Position numbers and translations under genes: made by a program. This document shows positions 17,310-26,325 of a stretch of 64,000 bases of DNA, in pieces (the first letter of the stretch is position 1; every line of letters starts with the position of its first letter). This DNA is from Prosthecobacter sp. (lineage in GTDB: Bacteria; Verrucomicrobiota; Verrucomicrobiia; Verrucomicrobiales; Verrucomicrobiaceae), in NCBI RefSeq assembly GCF_020439865.1, contig NZ_JAGRPF010000135.1, positions 1-64,000 on the forward strand, in the 5' to 3' direction. The notes below the pieces were generated by a model. That model did not search any database. It saw nothing but the letters and a program-made list of their open reading frames with translations, and was not told where the DNA came from.

Positions 17310-20300
17310 TCACTGCGATTGCAGGCGGAAGAAGGCGGCGTTGTCCGGCACGGTGAATTGGAACTCCAACTGGCCGTTGCCGTTGACGGTGGTCTGCGGC
17401 GTGGTCATGGGGAATGGATCGAAGTTGGTCAGGTCGGTGCTCTTCTCCACGCCGATGGTCAGGGTGAAGACTCCGGTCGAGGCATTGCGCTGGATGAGCG
17501 GCGTGCCGATGTTCAGCGCCTGCACCTGCGAAGGTGTGTAGAGGCCGAAGGGATTTGGATTGCCGACCACGTTGTTCTGACCGGCGGTGTAATTCCCGTC
17601 ATACTGCGTCTGGTTGTAAAGGCCCGCCGCATTCGCGCCGCTGTTCAGCGCGGCCACGAGAGATGTCTGGCTGGTCTGCCAGTCAAAGCCGAGCGCGGAC
17701 AAAGAATACTCACCCCAGTCGTTCAGACCATCGTTGTCCGTGTCCAGCGTGGCAGAAAGCGCGAGGCCGGTGAGCGCGATGTCAAAGGTGTTTTCAAGCG
17801 CAGTTCCGTTCCCGATGTGAAGGGCGGATGTGCGTGCGCTTGAAGTCCCGGCAGGCGAAAAGGTGATGTCGAGAGTCGTGCTGTCACCAGGAGCCAGTGT
17901 GGCAGCCGTCCCCGTGGAATTCAGAACAAAGTCGGCGGCATTTGTGCCGTCCACCGTGATGGTGCCCACGGTCAGCGAGTACCAGCCCGTGTTCCGAAGA
18001 GTGAAGGTCTTGAGCGGTCCGGCAGCACCTATCCGCACTCCGCCGAAGTCAATGCTGGCGGAGCCATTCGCGAGAGCTGTGCCCACCGGTTCCTCCACCG
18101 TGATTCCTGGCAGCACCCCGTAGATGACGACGCTGTGATTGCCCTGATTGCTGAAAGAGAGTCCGCTGACCATCTGCCCGGCCAGCACGCTTGTTCCGCT
18201 GTCCGCATTCACCAGTGTCGGGGCATTGCGCTGCGTGACCACCGTGTTGTCTCCGATCTGGCCGAAGGAGTTGTCTCCCCATGCGGCGACTGTTCCGTCT
18301 GAACACAGCGCCAGGCTGTGCCGGAAACCTCCGGCAATGGCCACTACTGTCTTGTTGTACAGTGCGCTGGTCCCGCTGTCCACATTCACCGCCACCGGGG
18401 CGCTGCGTGGCGTCGTGGTATTGTCCCCGAGCTGGCCGAAACCATTGCTGCCCCATCCTGCCACGGTGCCATCAGAACACAGCGCCAGGCTATGACCGCC
18501 TGCGGCAATGGCTGTCACCGTCTTGCCATACAACGCGCTGGTCCCGTTGCTCGTGTTCACCAACACCGGGGCATGACGCTCGGCGGTCGTGGTGTCGCCG
18601 AGCTGACCGTTGACGTTGCCACCCCACGCTGCCACGGTTCCGTCCGAACATAGCGCCAGACTGTGGGCATTAGCCGCTACGATGGCGACCACCGTCTTGC
18701 CGTTCAGTGCGCTCGTTCCGCTGTCCACGTTCACCGCCACCGGGACATGACTCTCGGTGGTCGTGTTATCGCCCAGCCTGCCATTGGTGTTGTCTCCCCA
18801 CGCGACCACGGTTCCGTCCGAGCACAAGGCCAGGCTGTGAGTGGCACCTGCCGCGATGGCCACCACTGTCTTGCCGAACAGCGCACTGGTCCCGCTGTCC
18901 ACATTCACCGCCACCGGGGCAGAGCGATTGGTTGTCGTATTGTCCCCGAGCTTGCCATTGAGATTTTCTCCCCATGCCACCACGGCTCCGTCCGAACACA
19001 ATGCCAGGCTGTGTTTGGCACCTGCAGCGATGGCGACCACTGTCTTGCCAGACAGCGCGCTCGTCCCACTGTCCGTGTTCACGGCCACCGGAGAATGGCG
19101 TTCTGTTGTTGTGTTATCTCCGAGCCTGCCGGAGACGTTATTCCCCCACGCATACACTTTCCCGTCACTCGTGAGCGCCAGAGTGTGGCCAGCCCCCCGC
19201 GCCACCTGCACGATGATTTTGCCTGCCAGCACACCGGTCTGGGTCACTGCCACTGGCGCATTGTTCGATCCTCCAGACGTGCCGTTCCCGATCTGGCCGT
19301 CGTTGTTGTTGCCCCACGCGGCGAGCCCTGTGTAGGGCCACATCAGGACCAGGTCGTTGCCATCCCCGCCGTAATACCAGGCCACATAGGGATAGGTCAC
19401 CCCATTGAAACTGAGGCTCACCGTCGAACCATTGGACACATTGTTGAATTCACCGTTGATGAATCCGGTCCCGGTGTTCTTCACCACGGTCAGGTTGGTT
19501 CCTGCCGCAGGGGCAAAGTTCAGTGCCAGCGCTGCCGCTCCGGCTGGAGTGAAGCCGTTGCTGGTCACCGGCACGTCGGTTGCGCTGCCATACGTCCAGT
19601 CCAGCAGGCTTGTGCCGCGGATGGTGAACGTGAAGGGATCCTCGTTCGAATCATCATTCGGAACGCTCACCGTGGCGGTGTGAGCTCCGGCGGTGGTCGG
19701 ATCATAGGTGATCGTGAATGTTTTCGTCTGTCCATTGGCCAAAGTGCCTGAGGCTGGTTGTGCCGTGACGCTGAAGGCAGCCGCCCCTGAACCGCTGAGT
19801 GTCACGTAGTCGGGAGCAACACCCGTCAGAGAGAGTATGCCATCGCCTGTGTTGGAAAGGGTGAAGGTATGGGCCACCGCGCCTGCCGTGACGGCCATCG
19901 TTCCGAAATCCGTGTCGTCCGCCGTGGCGGGTGTGGTGTCCCCGCTGACGATGTCCGTTCCGTTTCCACTGATGGCGATTTCGGGTGCTGGCGCTGCCGC
20001 CACGAGCCCGAGGCTGTGAATGGCATTTGGGCCGCTGCGCACCATGGCAAAGGTTTCCCCGGTGGCCAGCCCCGAGGTGCTCACCGGCACCGGCACGTTG
20101 CTAGTAGTCGTTGTGTTGTCGCCGAGCTGGCCACTGCTGTTGAGCCCCCACGACACCGCCGAGCCGTCCGAGCACCATGCCAGGGTGTGATACTGGCCGG
20201 CAAACATCCCCACGACAGTCTTTCCGTTCAGCACGCCGCTGGTGTCCACCAAAACCGGCACCTTGCTGTCAACCGGCCCGGATTGGCCCAACTGCCCGTT

Positions 20301-22904
20301 GGCGTTTGCTCCCCAAGTCGCCAAGGTGCCATCCGAGCACAGCGCCACGCTGTGATTCAGGCCCGCCCGCAACGTGACCACCGTTTTCCCAGCCAGCACT
20401 CCTGTGGTGGTCGTCAGCACGGGCACACCGCTGTTCGCATAGGTGTTGTTGCCCAATTGACCATTGCCACCATTGCCCCATGCTGCCACCGCACCATCCG
20501 AGCACAAGGCCAGGCTGTGCAACTGTCCGGCGGCGATGGACACCACCGTCTTGCCGGAGAGCACCCCGCTGGTATTCACCGCCACCGGCACAAGGCTGTC
20601 GGTTCCCGTAGCGTTGTTGCCCAACTGACCGTAGTCATTCTGGCCCCATGCGGCCACCGTGCCGTCCGAACACAAGGCCATACTGTGCCCCTGTCCGGCG
20701 GCAATCGCGGTGATCGTTTTGCCACTGAGGATTCCACTGGTGTCCACCAGCACGGGTACGTCACGAGAGGTTGTTGTGTTGTCACCCAACTGGCCGCGAG
20801 AATTGCTGCCCCATGCCGTCAGCGTGCCATCCGAGCACAGGGCCAGGCTGTGACTTGTGCCAACCGCAATGGCCACGACGGTCTTGCCACTCAGCACGCC
20901 AGACCTGTCCACCAGCACCGGCACACTGCTATCGCTGGGAGAATGATTGCCCAGCTGTCCGCTGAAATTGGAACCCCATGCAGCGAGAGTGCCATCGGAG
21001 CACAACGCCAGACTGTGATTGGCCCCGGCCGCCATGCTGACGATGGTCTTCCCAGCCAGCACACCACTGCTGACCACATTCACGGAGGTGAGCCGCCCTA
21101 TTGTCGTGCCATCCCCCAGTTTCCCGTTGCTGTTGTCCCCCCAGGCCACCGGGCGCACGTTCTTCCACTGCAAGACCAGATCATTGCCCGTTCCGCCGTA
21201 GTAGTTGGCCACGAAGCGATACACCATCCCGTTGTAACCCATCACCACCTCCTGCCCCTGCGCCAGATTGCTGAAGGTTCCGCTGATGAACGCCGCTCCG
21301 GTGTTATTGACCACGGTCAGGCTCGTTCCTGCCACCGGTGCAAAGTTCAGTGCCAGCGTTGCGGCGCCGCTTGCGGTGAAACCATTGCTGGTCACCGGCA
21401 CGTCGGACGCAGAGTTGTAAGTTGAGACAAGGCCGGTTCCTTGGACGGTGAAAGTGAAGGGGCCCTCGTTCGCGTCGTCATTGGGAATGGTCACGTTGGC
21501 TGTCTGAACTCCGGCGGCGGTGGGATCGAAAGTGATGGTGAAGGTCTGTGTGCCCGCAGTGGCCACCGTTCCCGAAGCAGGCTGCGCCGTTACGCTAAAC
21601 GCGGAGGCGCCAGGCCCACTGAGCGTCACGTAGTTTGGCGCCGTTCCTGTCAGCGAGAGAAAGCCATCTCCCGAATTTGAAATGGTAAAGGTATGTGCCA
21701 CTGAACCGCCCGCGACAGGCACGCTGCCGAAGTCCGTGTCGTCCGCCGTGTCAGGCGTGCTGTCCCCGCTGACAATGTCCGTTCCATTGCCACTGACGGC
21801 GATTTCGGGAAGCAGCAGCATCCATTTCAGATCGCCATTGGTCACATCGTAGTAAGCGATGGCAGGCTGGTTGTTTACCACGGCTAGCGATGTAAACTGG
21901 CCTACATCGCCAACGGTATCGAGCGATTTGCCTGTCTGCCAACTGGTGCCGCTAGGGTCGTTGGAGCGGATGTATTTGAGGTTGCCGTTGTTTTGGTTGT
22001 AATAGCTGACAAAAGGCTTCCCGTTCACCACAGCCAGTGAAGTGTATTCGCCACCAGTGGTGTCGATCGCCGTCCCACCACTCCAACTGGTGCCATCGAC
22101 GTTGCTTGCTCGAATGAATTTGAGATTACCATTGGTCGGATTGTGGTAGCTGATGGCGGGGTTCCCGTTCACCACGGCCAGCGAAGTATATTGTCCACCA
22201 GTCGTGTCGATCGACGTTCCACCACTCCAACTGGTGCCATCGACGTTGCTTGCTCGAATGAATTTGAGATTACCATTGTTCGGATTGGAATAGCTGATGG
22301 CGGGGTTTCCGTTCACCACGGCCAGCGAGACGAACGCGCCGCCACTAATATCAATTGTAAGTGGTGCATTCCAACTGCCGCCACTTGCATCACTGGCCCG
22401 CACAAATTTGAGATCGACATTGTCCGCATCGAAATAACCGATCGCCGGGTTGCCATTAACCACGCAAAGAGAGGTAAACTGACCCACATCGCCAACTGAG
22501 TCGATCGTCACCGGCGTTCCCCAAGCGCTGCCATCGGCAGTGCTGGCCCGCACAAATTTGAGATCGCCATTGGTTACATCGTAGTAACTGATCGCCGGGT
22601 TGCCGTTGACCACGCAAAGCGAAGTATATTGACCCACGTCGCCGGCTGAAGCGACAGTCACCGGGGTTCCCCAAGTGCTGCCATCAGGAGTGCTGGCCCG
22701 CACAAACTTCAGATCGCCGTTGGTCACATCGTAGTAACTGATCGCCGGATTGCCATCGACGATCGCTTGAGAGCAATGGCTTCCGACATTTGAAGAAGTG
22801 CCATCCACGGCGATGGAAAAGTTGGATTGGGCCAGCCCGGAGGATGGGACCGCCAGAATGGCAACCACGAGCAGGAGAGAGAAGAATTGGAAGAGCTTGT
22901 TCAT
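17310..22904 (-). CDS. Giant secreted protein: seven-repeat propeller, two seven-repeat RCC1 propellers, choice-of-anchor-D domains
   Basis: 1864 residues from the ATG at 22904 (MNKLFQFFSLLLVVAILAVPSSGLAQ, a signal peptide). In order: seven 45-55-residue repeats built on VVNGNPAISYYDVTNGDLKF (about 35-365); an ASPM/SPD-2/Hydin-like choice-of-anchor-D domain (VTLSGPGASAFSVTAQP); a linker ending YYGGTGNDLVLQW; seven RCC1 repeats (AWGSNSRGQLGD, HSLALCSDGT); a second anchor-D domain and linker; seven more RCC1 repeats; a third anchor-D domain; and a C-terminal part with a DTDNDGLNDWGE calcium-type motif and a final beta domain. Each RCC1 blade has a cysteine in LALCSDG. An extracellular adhesive or binding role is likely; no enzyme motif is seen. 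It is downstream of the sigma factor gene on the same strand. Exact export route unknown. Confidence 0.85.
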   Translation of the reverse strand: MNKLFQFFSLLLVVAILAVPSSGLAQSNFSIAVDGTSSNVGSHCSQAIVDGNPAISYYDVTNGDLKFVRASTPDGSTWGTPVTVASAGDVGQYTSLCVVNGNPAISYYDVTNGDLKFVRASTADGSAWGTPVTIDSVGDVGQFTSLCVVNGNPAIGYFDADNVDLKFVRASDASGGSWNAPLTIDISGGAFVSLAVVNGNPAISYSNPNNGNLKFIRASNVDGTSWSGGTSIDTTGGQYTSLAVVNGNPAISYHNPTNGNLKFIRASNVDGTSWSGGTAIDTTGGEYTSLAVVNGKPFVSYYNQNNGNLKYIRSNDPSGTSWQTGKSLDTVGDVGQFTSLAVVNNQPAIAYYDVTNGDLKWMLLLPEIAVSGNGTDIVSGDSTPDTADDTDFGSVPVAGGSVAHTFTISNSGDGFLSLTGTAPNYVTLSGPGASAFSVTAQPASGTVATAGTQTFTITFDPTAAGVQTANVTIPNDDANEGPFTFTVQGTGLVSTYNSASDVPVTSNGFTASGAATLALNFAPVAGTSLTVVNNTGAAFISGTFSNLAQGQEVVMGYNGMVYRFVANYYGGTGNDLVLQWKNVRPVAWGDNSNGKLGDGTTIGRLTSVNVVSSGVLAGKTIVSMAAGANHSLALCSDGTLAAWGSNFSGQLGNHSPSDSSVPVLVDRSGVLSGKTVVAIAVGTSHSLALCSDGTLTAWGSNSRGQLGDNTTTSRDVPVLVDTSGILSGKTITAIAAGQGHSMALCSDGTVAAWGQNDYGQLGNNATGTDSLVPVAVNTSGVLSGKTVVSIAAGQLHSLALCSDGAVAAWGNGGNGQLGNNTYANSGVPVLTTTTGVLAGKTVVTLRAGLNHSVALCSDGTLATWGANANGQLGQSGPVDSKVPVLVDTSGVLNGKTVVGMFAGQYHTLAWCSDGSAVSWGLNSSGQLGDNTTTTSNVPVPVSTSGLATGETFAMVRSGPNAIHSLGLVAAAPAPEIAISGNGTDIVSGDTTPATADDTDFGTMAVTAGAVAHTFTLSNTGDGILSLTGVAPDYVTLSGSGAAAFSVTAQPASGTLANGQTKTFTITYDPTTAGAHTATVSVPNDDSNEDPFTFTIRGTSLLDWTYGSATDVPVTSNGFTPAGAAALALNFAPAAGTNLTVVKNTGTGFINGEFNNVSNGSTVSLSFNGVTYPYVAWYYGGDGNDLVLMWPYTGLAAWGNNNDGQIGNGTSGGSNNAPVAVTQTGVLAGKIIVQVARGAGHTLALTSDGKVYAWGNNVSGRLGDNTTTERHSPVAVNTDSGTSALSGKTVVAIAAGAKHSLALCSDGAVVAWGENLNGKLGDNTTTNRSAPVAVNVDSGTSALFGKTVVAIAAGATHSLALCSDGTVVAWGDNTNGRLGDNTTTESHVPVAVNVDSGTSALNGKTVVAIVAANAHSLALCSDGTVAAWGGNVNGQLGDTTTAERHAPVLVNTSNGTSALYGKTVTAIAAGGHSLALCSDGTVAGWGSNGFGQLGDNTTTPRSAPVAVNVDSGTSALYNKTVVAIAGGFRHSLALCSDGTVAAWGDNSFGQIGDNTVVTQRNAPTLVNADSGTSVLAGQMVSGLSFSNQGNHSVVIYGVLPGITVEEPVGTALANGSASIDFGGVRIGAAGPLKTFTLRNTGWYSLTVGTITVDGTNAADFVLNSTGTAATLAPGDSTTLDITFSPAGTSSARTSALHIGNGTALENTFDIALTGLALSATLDTDNDGLNDWGEYSLSALGFDWQTSQTSLVAALNSGANAAGLYNQTQYDGNYTAGQNNVVGNPNPFGLYTPSQVQALNIGTPLIQRNASTGVFTLTIGVEKSTDLTNFDPFPMTTPQTTVNGNGQLEFQFTVPDNAAFFRLQSQ
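22041..22328 (-). repeat. Tandem 144-bp repeat inside the giant propeller gene
   Basis: Two adjacent 144-base units, 22041-22184 and 22185-22328, are nearly identical; for example CTCCAACTGGTGCCATCGAC occurs at 22081 and again at 22225, within a run of about 60 almost unchanged bases. They encode repeats 4 and 5 of the N-terminal propeller (48 residues each). The similarity at base level, not only protein level, points to recent duplication or gene conversion. Confidence 0.8.
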
Positions 22905-23008
22905 GGGAAGGGCGGGATGTCGTCGGGCTCTACCCCGGCCATGCTGCTGCATTACAACCCTTCTCAACAAATCCCGTCCGATGCTCCACCCCAGCCTTGC
23001 CTCAGAGT

Positions 23009-23731
23009 TCAGCTCTCGAAGAGGTCCAGCAGGTGCTGCAGTTCCGGGCGCACGTCTTCGCCATCATCCACGGTCTGCTTGACCTCCTCGATCAAACGCT
23101 CCCGAAAATCACCGCGCAGGCGATGCAGGGAAACGCGAACGTTGTTCACCGTGATGCCCAGGCGTGAGGCGACTTCGTCCATGGCCTCGTCTTCCGCGCC
23201 ACCCGCGAGATGCGGTGCCAGGGCGTCGTGCAGGGTTTCCCTGCCGCGCTTCACATAGACGCCGCGGACCTCCCCGCGCACGCGGTCAATGAGTTCACGC
23301 GCCCATTGGCGGTCGTAGTAGATCTCAGGGGTGTCCCCGGTGGCATGCTGCTCGCGCTGCCAGCGTGCCTCATCTTCGTCCCACAGATCACTTTCGGCCT
23401 GGACGCGCTGATGGCGGCGGCGCTCGCCGCGCTGCCAGTTGCTCTTGAACCGTGAAAGCGCGGTAAGCAGAAAGGTGCGCAGCCTGCCACGCTCGCGGTC
23501 CGCCTGGGCGAGCCCTTCGTTGCGCAGCATCTTTTCGAAAAAGCCTTGCAGCACGTCCTCGGCATCCTCGTGCTGCATGCCGCTCATGCGCAGGTAGCCA
23601 TAGAGCGGATAGCGGTAGCTGGTGAAGACCTCGCGCACCGCGCCCTCCGCCTCCGCAGACTCGCTGCTCCTCAGCCGGCTGATGACCGACCAACGGGTGG
23701 TGGGAAAGGAACGCTGCGCAGGTTCGCTCAT
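23009..23731 (-). CDS. ECF-like RNA polymerase sigma factor
   Basis: 240 residues with the opening FPTTRWSVISRL, frequent in verrucomicrobial and planctomycete ECF-type factors that neighbour Ser/Thr kinases. Region 2 spans about residues 28-100 (YRYPLYGYLR, EDAEDVLQGFFEKML), and region 4 is a helix-turn-helix near 185-215 (MDEVASRLGITVNNVRVSLHRLRGDFRERL). The linker between the regions is longer than in classical ECF factors. It is transcribed away from the transmembrane kinase gene and towards the giant propeller gene 104 bases downstream, which is a candidate target. No anti-sigma factor gene is adjacent; the kinase may control activity (inference). A 24-base inverted repeat covers its start codon. 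Confidence 0.88.
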   Translation of the reverse strand: MSEPAQRSFPTTRWSVISRLRSSESAEAEGAVREVFTSYRYPLYGYLRMSGMQHEDAEDVLQGFFEKMLRNEGLAQADRERGRLRTFLLTALSRFKSNWQRGERRRHQRVQAESDLWDEDEARWQREQHATGDTPEIYYDRQWARELIDRVRGEVRGVYVKRGRETLHDALAPHLAGGAEDEAMDEVASRLGITVNNVRVSLHRLRGDFRERLIEEVKQTVDDGEDVRPELQHLLDLFES

Positions 23732-23752
23732 GTATTTTCAGTTTAATACATG
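23729..23752. promoter_or_regulatory. Palindromic operator candidate over the sigma-factor start codon
   Basis: Perfect 8-base arms CATGTATT (23729-23736) and AATACATG (23745-23752) flank an A/T-rich 8-base centre. The left arm includes the sigma-factor start codon on the minus strand. It lies in the 96-base divergent region shared with the kinase gene, is AT-rich against a GC-rich background, and could be a repressor site or an mRNA hairpin over the initiation region. Confidence 0.5.
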
Positions 23753-23827
23753 GGGCAGAATTCCTTTCACGAATTTTTTGCGTGTCATCAGCGTAACGTT
23801 GTGGTCTGTGTAGAAAATCTTCGCCGC

Positions 23828-26311
23828 ATGTCCGCCCCTGAATCCCGGCACGACGACATCGCCCCCCTCCTCCGGCTCGGACTGGAGGAGGAACTTCCAG
23901 CACCCGACCCGGAGCAGACCCTCCTCCTGCCCGACCCACCGCCGCCGGGCAGCGACTCCAAAAAAAGCAAGAGCGGCCGCCGCCGGTGGAGCGCGCCTGC
24001 GATCGAAGAACTTCAGCGAATCCTGCCGAACTATGAAATCACCACACTGGTGGCCTGCGGTGGCATGGGTGCAGTTTACAAAGGCACGCAGGTGACACTG
24101 AAACGTGGTGTCGCCATCAAGGTGCTGCCACCGGACATCTCCAATGACGAGGACGATGGCATGGAATTCGCCAACCGCTTCAAGCGCGAGGCGCAGGCGA
24201 TGGCACGGCTCAGTCATCCGAACATCGTGACCGTCTTCGACGCAGGCCAGACGCCGGGGGGGCTGCTCTACTACGTCATGGAGTTCATCGATGGAACGGA
24301 TGTGGCGCAATTGATCGCCAGTGAAGGACGCGTCGCCAAGGAACGCGCGGTGGAGATCATCACGGCGGTTTGCGACGCGCTGGCCTATGCCCACGCCGAA
24401 GGCATCGTGCACCGCGACATCAAACCCTCCAACGTGATGATTGATCGCAGGGGAACGGTGAAGGTGGCGGACTTCGGCCTGGCCAAGGCGCTGAACCGGG
24501 AAACGACGGCGCTCACACGCACGCAGGTGGCGATGGGGACTCCTGATTACATGGCACCTGAAGCGACGATCCCGGGCATCCAGGTCGATGGCAGGGCGGA
24601 CATCTACGCTGTCGGCGTGATGCTCTACCAGATGCTCACCGGCAAGGTCCCACGCGGACGGTTTGAGGCGGCCAGTGGCGTGGTGCCCAAGCTCGACCGC
24701 CGCTTCGACGCCATCGTGGACAAGGCCATGCAGACCGACCGCGAAAAGCGCTACTCCACCGCAATCGAGATGAAGGGCGCCATCGAGCGCGCTACAACGG
24801 CAGCCAAGATGACGTCGTGGAGACCGACGTCTTCCTTCGCCGGTCCGGCCCACCGATCTCGCGTCAAAACAAAGCTGGTCATCGCTGCAGTCGCGGTGAT
24901 TGCTCTGGGTTTCGTCATTGACCGGCAAATGACACGGCAGCCACAGGTCACAGTCGCAGAGGCTTCAACCAATGCCCCCCCCGACTCCGCAGACCCGACG
25001 GACATCGGCTGGCACCATTTGATCCCGCTGATCAACCCGGAGAAAAACGCACTAAGCGGCCGGTGGAAGGTCGAGAACGGCGAACTGGTCTATCTCAATC
25101 GAGGAAATGACAACCGCGGGGCCATGGAGATCCCTGTGGACTACAACGGAGGCAGCTACGATCTGCGCATCCGTTTCACGCGAGCGGACACCATTCACCA
25201 ATCCATGAGCTTTTCCTTCCGCAAAGGAACCGTCGGCGGAAGTGTGCTTTTTGATGTCACCACGCCTTCAGGGCTCCACATGGCAGGGCTGGAATATGAT
25301 CGCGACACCACAATGATGAACTTCAACGACCAGTGGCCCAAAAGGGAACAGGACTGGCTGACTGTGGGCCAACGACACACCCTGCTCCTGCAGGTGCGCG
25401 ATGAGGGATTGCGCGCCGAACTCAATGGCCAGGAAGTCTTCCGCTGGATGGGTGACTGGAGTCGTCTCCAGCAGGGCCGTGGTCTCGACACTTATCTGGG
25501 TGAACTGGACCACCTTCCAATCTTCGGTCTCGGCCTCATTCTCGGATCGGTGACCTACCACAACATCGAGATGAAGAGTGTGGCAGGCGCGGAAGGCGTG
25601 AAGCTGCCTGCCTTTACATCACCTCGGGAAAAATCATCCCCCGGCCTTGCGACCGTCAAACCAGCAGATCCATCTGCGTGGACAAACCTGCTGGAAAACT
25701 TCGATCCCGTCAGCAATGCATCCAACGGCCTCTGGTCGCTTAAAGACGGTGAATTGTTCTTCGACCCCACTAGTGGCAATGTGGGCAGTTGCGATCTTCC
25801 TGTGGACTACGACGGCGGCAATTATGAACTGCGCATTCAACTCACGCGACCAGAGAAAGCCGCAGGAGGCATCGCCTTCGCCATTCGAAAGGGGAAAAAC
25901 GGTGGCACGATCATCTTCGATCAGCACTTCGTTGGACATGAGAATCTGAAATACGCAGGTTTGTCACATATCGCGGACCGTCCGGATTTCGACCTCGGCG
26001 ACCTCTGCCCGCCACGCATACGGTGGATGGCGCCGGACTCTAGACACACGCTTCTAATCCAGGTCCGTGACGAAGGGCTGCGCGTCGTGCTTGATGATCA
26101 GGAGGCGTTTCGTTGGGTCGGGGACTGGAGCCACCTCAAGCAAGGCCGTGGTGCAGACGTGTTTTTCACGCGGAGTGCCGGGCGCAGTCCGATTTTCGGT
26201 CTGGCAAGCAAGATGGGGGGAGCCCTGTTTCACCGAATTGAGTTCCGCAAAGTCACCGGGGAAGAGGGAAAGAAACTGGAACCTGCGGCACCATCCGCAG
26301 CAAGTCAGTAG
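23828..26311 (+). CDS. Transmembrane Ser/Thr protein kinase with duplicated extracytoplasmic sensor-like domain
   Basis: 827 residues from the ATG at 23828 (MSAPESRHDD). Residues about 68-325 are a Hanks-type kinase: glycine loop CGGMGAVYK near 77-85, lysine in VAIK at 98, HRDIKPSN at 195-202, DFG at 215-217, and MGTPDYMAPE. A single membrane helix (LVIAAVAVIALGFVI) lies at about 350-364. Outside it are two copies of a roughly 180-residue beta-rich domain. The copies align through GRWKVENGELVY/GLWSLKDGELFF, IPVDYNGGSYDLRIRF/LPVDYDGGNYELRIQL, VRDEGLR and FRWMGDWS/FRWVGDWS. They resemble DUF1080/LamG-like sandwiches and may sense a carbohydrate or wall ligand. The gene is divergent from the sigma factor, a recurrent pairing in this phylum. 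An ATG at 23750 would add 26 unconvincing residues. Confidence 0.9.
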   Translation: MSAPESRHDDIAPLLRLGLEEELPAPDPEQTLLLPDPPPPGSDSKKSKSGRRRWSAPAIEELQRILPNYEITTLVACGGMGAVYKGTQVTLKRGVAIKVLPPDISNDEDDGMEFANRFKREAQAMARLSHPNIVTVFDAGQTPGGLLYYVMEFIDGTDVAQLIASEGRVAKERAVEIITAVCDALAYAHAEGIVHRDIKPSNVMIDRRGTVKVADFGLAKALNRETTALTRTQVAMGTPDYMAPEATIPGIQVDGRADIYAVGVMLYQMLTGKVPRGRFEAASGVVPKLDRRFDAIVDKAMQTDREKRYSTAIEMKGAIERATTAAKMTSWRPTSSFAGPAHRSRVKTKLVIAAVAVIALGFVIDRQMTRQPQVTVAEASTNAPPDSADPTDIGWHHLIPLINPEKNALSGRWKVENGELVYLNRGNDNRGAMEIPVDYNGGSYDLRIRFTRADTIHQSMSFSFRKGTVGGSVLFDVTTPSGLHMAGLEYDRDTTMMNFNDQWPKREQDWLTVGQRHTLLLQVRDEGLRAELNGQEVFRWMGDWSRLQQGRGLDTYLGELDHLPIFGLGLILGSVTYHNIEMKSVAGAEGVKLPAFTSPREKSSPGLATVKPADPSAWTNLLENFDPVSNASNGLWSLKDGELFFDPTSGNVGSCDLPVDYDGGNYELRIQLTRPEKAAGGIAFAIRKGKNGGTIIFDQHFVGHENLKYAGLSHIADRPDFDLGDLCPPRIRWMAPDSRHTLLIQVRDEGLRVVLDDQEAFRWVGDWSHLKQGRGADVFFTRSAGRSPIFGLASKMGGALFHRIEFRKVTGEEGKKLEPAAPSAASQ

Positions 26312-26325
26312 CCGCTCCAACTGGC

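Noticed and set aside
17310-22904. Regularly spaced direct repeats that could suggest a CRISPR array
   Set aside because: The repeats are in frame, encode protein blades of 45-60 residues and have no unique spacers; no cas gene is present.
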